Shown here: positions 1 through 5,055 of the stretch, one piece after another
Layout: every line of letters begins with the position of its first letter
How positions within the stretch are numbered: position 1 is the stretch's first letter
Assembly (NCBI GenBank): GCA_902803695.1
Contig: CADCQX010000421.1
Location: 1 to 5,055 of the forward strand
Origin: Oscillospiraceae bacterium
GTDB taxonomy: Bacteria; Bacillota; Clostridia; Saccharofermentanales; Saccharofermentanaceae
Direction of reading: 5' to 3'
Length of the DNA stretch: 5,055 bases
Notes under the pieces: model-generated
What the model was told of the DNA's origin: nothing
Database searches by the model: none
What the model saw: only the letters and a program-made list of their open reading frames with translations
Translations under genes and position numbers: made by a program

Positions 1-450
1 ATCATCAAGTTCGTCATTTTCAAGCCGATGATGAAGCTTCTTAATGACAGACAGAAATTCATTAAGGATAAGGTTGAAGGCGCCGAGAAGGCTGAACAGG
101 ATGCTCAGGCAAGAATCGATGAAAGTAAGCAGATCATCGATGCTGCAAGGACCGAGGCTGCTCAGATAATCAACGAGGCCAAGGAAAATGCAGAAAGCCA
201 GGCAAGTATCATTATCTCCAAAGCAAATGAAGAAGCCCAGCAGACTTTGTTGAAGGCTGATGACGAAGTTAAGAAGATCAAGAAGACAGCTCTTGAAGAA
301 GTAAAAGACGAGGTTACAGACCTTGCCGTTGAAGTTTCCGAGAAGGTAATCGGAGAGATCGTTTCAAAGCAGACTCTCGAGGAACTTTGTCTGAAGCACG
401 CAAACCGCATACTTGATGCAGAGGTGAATAAGATCGATGGACAGCAGTGA
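1..450 (+). CDS. atpF: F-type ATP synthase subunit b, 5'-truncated
   Basis: Subunit b forms the peripheral stalk that connects the membrane a/c ring to the top of F1 and resists rotor torque. The reading frame is open from base 1, so the gene starts upstream; the ATG at 28 is an internal methionine, not the start. The visible 149 residues begin with the end of the membrane anchor and the typical exit motif (FVIFKPMMKLL). A long charged, alanine-rich coiled coil follows (roughly residues 15-110), then a C-terminal part (AVEVSEKVIGEIVSKQ) that matches the usual b ending. The family is about 160-170 residues long, so probably only 15-25 residues, mainly the transmembrane helix, are missing. The stop codon overlaps the start of the delta/alpha gene by 14 bases. 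The C-terminus is of normal kind and does not carry a delta domain, unlike the b-delta fusions of mycobacteria. Confidence 0.93.
   Translation: MIKFVIFKPMMKLLNDRQKFIKDKVEGAEKAEQDAQARIDESKQIIDAARTEAAQIINEAKENAESQASIIISKANEEAQQTLLKADDEVKKIKKTALEEVKDEVTDLAVEVSEKVIGEIVSKQTLEELCLKHANRILDAEVNKIDGQQ
420..426 (+). promoter_or_regulatory. Ribosome binding site of the delta/alpha fusion gene
   Basis: AGAGGTG lies 10 bases before the ATG at 437, inside the last codons of atpF. It supports 437 as the true start of the fused protein, and so the view that the gene really begins at the delta C-terminal domain. The 14-base overlap with atpF suggests translational coupling. Confidence 0.7.
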
Positions 451-682
451 TAAGAAAATCCTTATAAAGCTCGTCTATGCCGAAAAACTTGACGATGAGA
501 GAATCGAACTCATCATCAGGCGTTTTGCCTCGATCAATAAGATCAAGAATTACGAGTATGAAGCAAAGCGTGATGAATCTCTCATCAGCGGTTTTGCTAT
601 CTATGCTATGGGTCACAGATATGATTACAGTGTTAAGGGCCAGCTCGGCCGTATAAGCGAGTTCATCAAGCGTAATCGTAAG
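437..682 (+). other. atpH: Delta subunit (OSCP) C-terminal domain, lacking the N-terminal domain
   Basis: This is the part of the fused protein that replaces a separate atpH. Residues 7-36 (KILIKLVYAEKLDDERIELI and onward) match the pattern of the delta C-terminal domain: a strand, then a PLDEEQ-like turn, then a helix. Residues 47-72, with ESLISGF, then a D at 63, then YSVKGQLGRI, match the family signature D-x-S-L-I-G-G ... D-G-S-V-R-G-R-L. A full delta subunit is about 180 residues. Here only the last 75-80 are present, and the preceding six-helix N-terminal domain, which in other bacteria binds the N-termini of the three alpha subunits, is missing. The C-terminal domain normally holds the end of the b dimer, so that function is probably kept. 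The assignment is by motif reading, without a profile search. Confidence 0.85.
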
Positions 683-2371
683 GTTGTGGACGAGTCGGAG
701 ATCAAGGAGAATGATATCTCCAACTTTACAGGTCAAGAGATCAAAGAGAGTATCGAGGAAGCTCTCTCCTTATATCAGGAGGCTCCTACAGCTGCTCTTT
801 ATGACAAAAATCTCTGGGCTACAGACGAAGAGATCGAAGCTGATGACAGCATCACTCTGACTAGTGTAACAAGAAGACTTAAGGAAACATTCCTTAAAGT
901 TACTACCATTGACGAAGTCGGTACCGTTAAAAGCGTCAGCGATGGTGTCGCCATGGTTGAAGGTATCAATAAATGTAAATCTACGGAGCTTATCTCTTTT
1001 TCGAGCGGAGCTACAGGTATCGCCATGAACCTGGAACTCGACAAAGTAGGCGTTGTCCTTCTTACTAAGGGTGAGACCGTTACTGAGGGCATGATCTGTA
1101 AGAGAACAGGAGAGACAGTTTCCATTCCTGTCGGTCACGGCCTTTTGGGACGTGTTGTTAATCCTCTCGGAAATCCAATAGACGGTAAGGGAATCATTCG
1201 TTATAACGACAAGAGACCTATTGAGTCTCCTGCTCCTTCTATCGTTGAGAGATCTCCTGTAAATAAGCCGTTGCAGACAGGTATTACTGCCGTTGATGCT
1301 CTTACACCTATCGGAAGAGGCCAGAGAGAGCTTATTATCGGTGACCGTCAGACAGGTAAGACAGCTATTGCTATCGATACGATCATCAATCAGAAAGATA
1401 AGGATGTTATCTGTATCTATGTAGCAATTGGTCAGAAGATGAGTACTATCGTATCTACTGTTAATACTCTCGAAAAACACGATGCACTCTCATATACAGT
1501 CGGTGTTGCAGCAAGTTCATCTGATTCGGCATCTTTGCAGTACATCGCTCCATATTCGGGCTGTGCTATTGCCGAGCAGTTCATGTATAAGCACCATAAG
1601 GATGTCCTTATCGTATATGATGATCTGAGCAAGCACGCTCAGGCTTACCGTGCGATATCACTTCTCCTTAGAAGACCTCCGGGACGTGAGGCATATCCTG
1701 GTGATGTATTCTATCTCCATTCAAGACTTTTGGAGCGAGCAGCAAAGCTCTCATCCGACCTTGGCGGAGGTTCGATAACTGCGCTTCCTATTATCGAGAC
1801 ACAGGGAGGAGATATCTCAGCATATATCCCGACTAACGTAATCTCTATTACGGATGGTCAGATCTATCTTGAGTCAGAACTGTTCTTCTCCGGTCAAAGA
1901 CCTGCTATCAACGTTGGTCTTTCTGTATCCCGTGTCGGCGGTGCAGCTCAGACAAAAGCTATCAAGAAGGTTGGCGGACCGCTTCGTATTTCTCTTGCTC
2001 AGGCTAGAGAAATGGCTGCGTTTGCCCAGTTCGGTTCAGATCTTGATGAGAATACACAGCTCCAGCTGAAGCGAGGCGTAGTAATGAATACTATCCTCAA
2101 ACAGCAGCAGTTTAGTCCGCTCGATATGGAAGAACAGGTTGTGCTTCTCTATATTGCGACAACTGACCGTTTGAACTTTGTTGCCCGTGAGGATATTGAT
2201 GATTTCGTCGACGGTTTCCTCGACTACATCCACGTTCTTTATAACGGTGTGTATAAGAGCATCAGTAAGTCCGGCGAATTCACTCCTGAATCACAGGAAA
2301 AGATCGATAAGATCTACGATGAGTACAAGGAGAAGTTCGTAGCCGAGCATACCGAGTACAGGGAAGAATAA
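437..2371 (+). CDS. atpA: Fused ATP synthase delta C-terminal domain / alpha subunit
   Basis: This 644-residue protein is about 140 residues longer than a normal alpha subunit (about 500-513). Residues 1-82 resemble the C-terminal domain of subunit delta, 83-133 form an acidic linker, and about 134-644 are alpha. In alpha, the N-terminal beta-barrel starts near VGTVKSVSDG (161-170). The Walker A motif GDRQTGKT is at 302-309, with K308 and T309. The conserved YDDLSKHAQAYR (394-405) and RRPPGREAYPGDVFYLHSR (412-430) follow. The arginine finger that reaches into the beta catalytic site, equivalent to E. coli alpha Arg376, is R499 in SVSRVGGAAQ. The helical C-terminal domain is complete. Alpha carries the non-catalytic nucleotide sites of the F1 hexamer. 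There is no in-frame ATG between residue 58 and residue 173, so a separate full-length alpha is not obviously made. Identification of alpha is certain; the fusion is read directly from one uninterrupted frame. Confidence 0.97.
   Translation: MDSSDKKILIKLVYAEKLDDERIELIIRRFASINKIKNYEYEAKRDESLISGFAIYAMGHRYDYSVKGQLGRISEFIKRNRKVVDESEIKENDISNFTGQEIKESIEEALSLYQEAPTAALYDKNLWATDEEIEADDSITLTSVTRRLKETFLKVTTIDEVGTVKSVSDGVAMVEGINKCKSTELISFSSGATGIAMNLELDKVGVVLLTKGETVTEGMICKRTGETVSIPVGHGLLGRVVNPLGNPIDGKGIIRYNDKRPIESPAPSIVERSPVNKPLQTGITAVDALTPIGRGQRELIIGDRQTGKTAIAIDTIINQKDKDVICIYVAIGQKMSTIVSTVNTLEKHDALSYTVGVAASSSDSASLQYIAPYSGCAIAEQFMYKHHKDVLIVYDDLSKHAQAYRAISLLLRRPPGREAYPGDVFYLHSRLLERAAKLSSDLGGGSITALPIIETQGGDISAYIPTNVISITDGQIYLESELFFSGQRPAINVGLSVSRVGGAAQTKAIKKVGGPLRISLAQAREMAAFAQFGSDLDENTQLQLKRGVVMNTILKQQQFSPLDMEEQVVLLYIATTDRLNFVAREDIDDFVDGFLDYIHVLYNGVYKSISKSGEFTPESQEKIDKIYDEYKEKFVAEHTEYREE
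683..835 (+). other. Acidic linker between delta domain and alpha
   Basis: Residues 83-133 of the fused protein match neither a normal delta end nor a normal alpha start. The stretch is rich in Glu and Asp. It contains one probable amphipathic helix (GQEIKESIEEALSLYQ, 99-114) followed by a probably flexible part (EAPTAALYDKNLWATDEEIE). The helix resembles the delta-binding N-terminal helix of ordinary alpha subunits (pattern E-I-x3-I-x3-I/L-x2-Y). Another helical stretch, SVTRRLKETF at 143-152, lies where alignment with E. coli alpha would place that same helix. Function is inferred: a tether that lets the delta domain reach the b subunits from the top of the alpha/beta hexamer. Confidence 0.6.
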
Positions 2372-2389
2372 GATCAAAGAAGACATAGT

Positions 2390-3325
2390 ATGGAAAACCC
2401 TAATGTAATAAAAAAGAGAATAAAGAGTGTTGACGACATCGGACAGATGACACGTGCGATGCAGCTCGTCAGCGCGTCTAAAATGCGACGCTCCAGGGCT
2501 TTGCATGAGACAGTTTATCCTTTTTTCTCTCTTTGCGCCGAGAGTATGCTTGAGATACTTCACGGTGATTACCAGATAGATAATCCATACTGTAATCTTG
2601 AGCAGAAAAAAGAAGGAACCTGGAAGATCGCGTACTTCGTACTTAGTGGTGATCAGGGACTTTCGGGTGTTTACAATAACGAAGTTGTTAAGACAACCGA
2701 GCAGCACGTTCAGAAGAAGATCCTTGATAATACTGCCAAGGGACTTTCTACTTCTTATACGCTTTATGTTTTCGGTAAGCTAGCTAAGGAAAAACTCAAA
2801 AAGAACGGTTATAACGTAGATCCGGAGTTCTCATATCCGATCTCGGAACCGACTTTCTATCAGGCTAGGGAAGTGGCTACGATAATCAAGGAGAAATTCC
2901 AGTCCAACGAATATGACCTTGTTTATCTTATCTATACCAAGATGGAATCAGCCATCAACATGAAGCCGATCATCTTAAGACTTGTGCCTATTGATAAGAA
3001 ATCCATTACTGCAGTACTTCCGGAAAATATCGGTGATCCGGGTGTAGCTTTGGAGGAAGGTTCTGAGATGGAATATAGTCCGAACGCCGGAACCGTATTT
3101 AACTTCCTTATCGATACATATCTTAATGCTATGGTCTACGGTGCCATGGTGGAGGCTTATTCAAGCGAACAGACAGCGAGAATGACGGCTATGGACAATG
3201 CTTCCAAGAATGCCGATGAGATGATCAAGAAACTTGAGCTTTTGAGTAACAGAGCAAGACAGACTAAGATCACTAACGAACTTACTGAGATCATTAACGG
3301 AGCCGAGCAGGCTGATAATATTTGA
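2390..3325 (+). CDS. atpG: F-type ATP synthase subunit gamma (central rotor shaft)
   Basis: Gamma is the asymmetric shaft that turns inside the alpha/beta hexamer and couples the c-ring to catalysis. The protein has 311 residues, slightly longer than the usual 285-290. The N-terminal helix has the family pattern (IKKRIKSVDDIGQMTRAMQL, 7-26, then VSASKMRRSR). The C-terminal helix has the highly conserved EQTARMTAMDNASKNADEMI (260-279), then SNRARQTKITNELTEIINGA (286-305). Between them is the Rossmann-like domain. Its signature, usually SD-K/R-GLCGG-x-N, here reads SGDQGLSGVYNN (86-97), a divergent form. The start at 2390 is preceded by a weak purine-rich AAAGAAGA (2376-2383) and fits the family N-terminus. 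It lies 18 bases after the alpha stop, so co-transcription is expected. Confidence 0.97.
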   Translation: MENPNVIKKRIKSVDDIGQMTRAMQLVSASKMRRSRALHETVYPFFSLCAESMLEILHGDYQIDNPYCNLEQKKEGTWKIAYFVLSGDQGLSGVYNNEVVKTTEQHVQKKILDNTAKGLSTSYTLYVFGKLAKEKLKKNGYNVDPEFSYPISEPTFYQAREVATIIKEKFQSNEYDLVYLIYTKMESAINMKPIILRLVPIDKKSITAVLPENIGDPGVALEEGSEMEYSPNAGTVFNFLIDTYLNAMVYGAMVEAYSSEQTARMTAMDNASKNADEMIKKLELLSNRARQTKITNELTEIINGAEQADNI

Positions 3326-3326
3326 C

Positions 3327-3335
3327 GAGAGGTGA
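3327..3335 (+). promoter_or_regulatory. Ribosome binding site of atpD
   Basis: GAGAGGTGA lies 6 bases before the ATG at 3342, in the 16-base gap after atpG. It is the clearest ribosome binding site in the window, which suits the high demand for beta (three copies per complex). Confidence 0.75.
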
Positions 3336-3341
3336 GCTATT

Positions 3342-4733
3342 ATGGCTTTAGGTAAAGTAGTACAGGTAATTGGACCTGTTATCGATTGCAGATTTAATGA
3401 AAATGAGTTGCCTCATATAAATGATGCAGTCAAGATAACAAACGAAAACACCGAGATATATGCGGAAGTCCTTCAGCAAAGAGGTGAAGGAATAGTTCGT
3501 TGCGTATCCTTCAATGCTACTGAAGGTCTTATGCGAGGTGTCGCTTGTGAGTCTTTGGGTTCTCCTCTCAAGGTTCCTGTAGGTGAAGAAATCACAGGTA
3601 GACTTTTTAATGCTTTGGGACAGCCAATTGACGGACTTGGAGAAGTAAAGGCTGCTGATTATTGGTCCATTCACAGAAAAGCTCCGTCATTTACCGAGCA
3701 GTATCCTGCAGAGACGATGCTCGAGACAGGTATCAAGGTTATCGACCTTCTCGTACCGTTCAGCCGAGGCGGAAAGATCGGTCTTTTCGGTGGTGCCGGT
3801 GTAGGTAAGACAGTCCTTATTCTTGAACTTATCAGAAATATCGCTTCCGAGCACGGCGGATATTCTATCTTCACAGGTGTCGGAGAAAGAAGCCGTGAGG
3901 GTAATGACCTTTGGGGTGAGATGAAGGCTTCAGGTGTCTTGGATAAGACAATAATGGTTTTCGGTCAGATGAACGAGACCTCCGGTTCCCGTATGAGAGC
4001 TCCTTTGACAGGTCTTTCTATGGCTGAGTATTTAAGAGATGTAAAGAAGAAGGATGTACTTCTCTTTATCGATAATATCTATAGATTTGTACAAGCAGGT
4101 TCTGAGGTATCAGCACTTTTGGGTCGTATTCCTTCAGCCGTTGGTTATCAGCCGACTCTTGCTAATGAGGTCGGTGAACTTCAGGAGAGAATCACTTCTA
4201 CGAAAAATGGTTCTATCACTTCCATCCAGGCTGTTTATGTTCCTGCCGATGACCTTACTGACCCGGCTCCGGCAACTACATTTGCGCATCTTGATGCGAA
4301 TATCGTATTGTCACGTTCCGTAGTTGAGCTTGGTATCTATCCTGCTGTTGATCCGTTGGAATCTTTCTCCAGGATCCTTACAGAGGACGTTGTCGGACGT
4401 GAGCATTATCATGTTGCCAGAATGGTTCAGGAGACTTTGCAGAGATATAAGGAACTTCAGGATATCATCGCAATCCTTGGTATGGAGGAGCTTTCAGAGA
4501 AAGACAGACAGATGGTCTCAAGAGCAAGAAAGGTTCAGAAGTTCTTGTCTCAGCCATTCTTTGTAACTGCCGACTCTACAGGATTTGCTCCAAGATATGT
4601 TCCTGTTGATAAGACAGTTAAAGCATTTGGTGAGATCATTTCCGGTTCTCTCGATCACATACCGGAGCAGCACTTCTTTATGAAGGGCGATATCGATGAT
4701 GTCTACGAATCTTATAAGAACGAGAATGTATAA
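3342..4733 (+). CDS. atpD: F-type ATP synthase subunit beta (catalytic)
   Basis: Beta carries the three catalytic sites of F1 that make ATP from ADP and phosphate. The 463-residue length is normal. Motifs in order: N-terminal beta-barrel starting GKVVQVIGPVID; Walker A GGAGVGKT (150-157, K156 and T157); GVGERSREGNDLW (179-191) with the catalytic glutamate E182 and R183; Walker B LLFIDN (240-245) with D244; NIYRFVQAGSEVSALLGR (245-262); and PADDLTDPAPATTFAHLDAN (301-320). Next comes the adenine-stacking tyrosine Y333 in GIYPAVDPL, and then EELSEKD (382-388), the DELSEED lever that pushes gamma. All core catalytic residues are present. Two places differ from the family: MNETSGSRMRAPLTG (210-224), normally MNEPPGARMRVALTG or close to it, and TADSTG (409-414), normally AEVFTG. 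The second change replaces an adenine-pocket phenylalanine by S412. The stop codon shares one base with the epsilon start. Confidence 0.98.
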   Translation: MALGKVVQVIGPVIDCRFNENELPHINDAVKITNENTEIYAEVLQQRGEGIVRCVSFNATEGLMRGVACESLGSPLKVPVGEEITGRLFNALGQPIDGLGEVKAADYWSIHRKAPSFTEQYPAETMLETGIKVIDLLVPFSRGGKIGLFGGAGVGKTVLILELIRNIASEHGGYSIFTGVGERSREGNDLWGEMKASGVLDKTIMVFGQMNETSGSRMRAPLTGLSMAEYLRDVKKKDVLLFIDNIYRFVQAGSEVSALLGRIPSAVGYQPTLANEVGELQERITSTKNGSITSIQAVYVPADDLTDPAPATTFAHLDANIVLSRSVVELGIYPAVDPLESFSRILTEDVVGREHYHVARMVQETLQRYKELQDIIAILGMEELSEKDRQMVSRARKVQKFLSQPFFVTADSTGFAPRYVPVDKTVKAFGEIISGSLDHIPEQHFFMKGDIDDVYESYKNENV

Positions 4734-4735
4734 TG
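4731..4735 (+). promoter_or_regulatory. TAATG stop/start overlap between atpD and atpC
   Basis: The TAA stop of beta and the ATG of epsilon share one A (4733). Only a weak purine stretch (ACGAGAA, 4720-4726) precedes it, so epsilon is probably translated largely by ribosomes that finish beta and restart. Confidence 0.65.
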
Positions 4736-5055
4736 GCAGAAGTTAAGAAACATCAGATATTGGTTACCGTAGTAACGCCTTATCACAACTTTTTCGAAGG
4801 AAAAGCTGACAGTATCTCTTTGCCTACTCAAGATGGTTCCATTGGAGTTATGTCCGGACATATGCCTATTGTATTTGCTCTTTTTCCGGGAACATGTTCA
4901 TTTAACATTAACGGGGAGAAAAAATACTGCATCATAACCGAAGGCTATGCTGAGATAAGCCAACATATGGCTTTGATCGTATGTAATTCTGCTGAATGGG
5001 TTGAAGATATTGATGTTTCCAGAGCATATAAATCGATCATTGAGAATGAGGCGAT
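4733..5055 (+). CDS. atpC: F-type ATP synthase subunit epsilon, 3'-truncated
   Basis: Epsilon sits at the foot of gamma on the c-ring and, in many bacteria, inhibits ATP hydrolysis when its C-terminal helices extend. I translated 107 residues up to the window edge. They show the N-terminal beta-sandwich: VTVVTPYHNFFEGKADSISL (11-30), DGSIGVMSGHMPIVFALFPG (34-53), and ITEGYAEISQHMALIVCNSAEW (68-89). The start of the C-terminal helical hairpin follows (EDIDVSRAYKSIIENEA, 91-107). The family length is about 130-140, so roughly 25-30 residues are missing. IDVSRA (93-98) fits the I/L-D-x-x-R-A motif linked to ATP binding in the epsilon of Bacillus PS3, but the rest of that site is beyond the window. 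The start is fixed by the TAATG junction and by agreement with family N-termini. Confidence 0.95.
   Translation, partial: MAEVKKHQILVTVVTPYHNFFEGKADSISLPTQDGSIGVMSGHMPIVFALFPGTCSFNINGEKKYCIITEGYAEISQHMALIVCNSAEWVEDIDVSRAYKSIIENEA

Noticed and set aside
28..30. ATG at 28 as the atpF start
   Set aside because: The frame is open to base 1 and encodes the membrane-exit motif typical of subunit b, so the true start is upstream.
777..782. Perfect AGGAGG inside the linker, which might be an internal ribosome binding site for alpha
   Set aside because: The next ATG (801) is out of frame and hits a stop after about 19 codons, and no in-frame ATG, GTG or TTG follows at usable distance. It is explained by the codons for Gln-Glu-Ala.
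770..1480. Long minus-strand open frame opposite alpha (236 codons)
   Set aside because: It lies entirely opposite a certain coding region, shows no recognisable family and has low-complexity Ser/Arg/Asn-rich content typical of antisense shadow frames. The same applies to the other minus-strand frames at 162-410, 314-736, 2291-2707 and 3348-3674.
437..2371. Delta-alpha fusion as a sequencing or assembly error
   Set aside because: The join is not a simple lost stop. There is a linker of about 50 residues with normal codon use, no alpha start codon, and a start with its own ribosome binding site overlapping atpF. It cannot be fully excluded without reads or relatives.
2372..2389. Promoter or terminator in the gap between alpha and gamma
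   Set aside because: The 18-base gap has no inverted repeat or promoter-like hexamers and only fits a weak ribosome binding site.

Overview
The window is the 3' half of a bacterial F-type ATP synthase (atp) operon. All genes are on the plus strand and tightly packed. The order is: the b subunit (atpF, 5' end cut off by the window), a fused delta/alpha subunit gene, gamma (atpG), beta (atpD), and epsilon (atpC, 3' end cut off). Apart from the fusion, this is the usual b-delta-alpha-gamma-beta-epsilon order. The upstream members (a and c) and any promoter lie before base 1, and any terminator lies after base 5055. No gap between genes exceeds 18 bases, so there is no unexplained non-coding stretch. 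I see no RNA gene, mobile element, CRISPR array or notable repeat.

The organism is most likely an anaerobic member of the Clostridia (Firmicutes). This is inferred from the moderate GC content, the clear purine-rich ribosome binding sites, and beta-subunit sequence features such as FVQAGSEVSALLGR and MNE-x-x-GSRMR, which I associate with Clostridia. I cannot assign a genus.

Region by region: bases 1-450 encode the stalk coiled coil of subunit b. Bases 437-2371 encode one 644-residue protein. Its first ~82 residues look like only the C-terminal domain of subunit delta (atpH). An acidic linker of about 50 residues follows, and then a complete alpha subunit. No separate atpH exists, and the delta N-terminal domain, which normally caps the three alpha subunits, is not encoded anywhere in the window. 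Bases 2390-3325 encode gamma, 3342-4733 encode beta, and 4733-5055 encode the first 107 residues of epsilon.

Together alpha, beta, gamma and epsilon make the F1 motor. Subunit b and the delta domain make the peripheral stalk that holds F1 still against the rotor. The delta/alpha fusion is the main point of interest. It implies a peripheral-stalk attachment in which the link to alpha is covalent rather than through the delta N-terminal domain, and it raises a stoichiometry question (three alpha, normally one delta). A second point is that beta lacks the conserved aromatic residue of its adenine-binding AEVFTG loop. Both are read directly from the sequence, but their consequences are inference.
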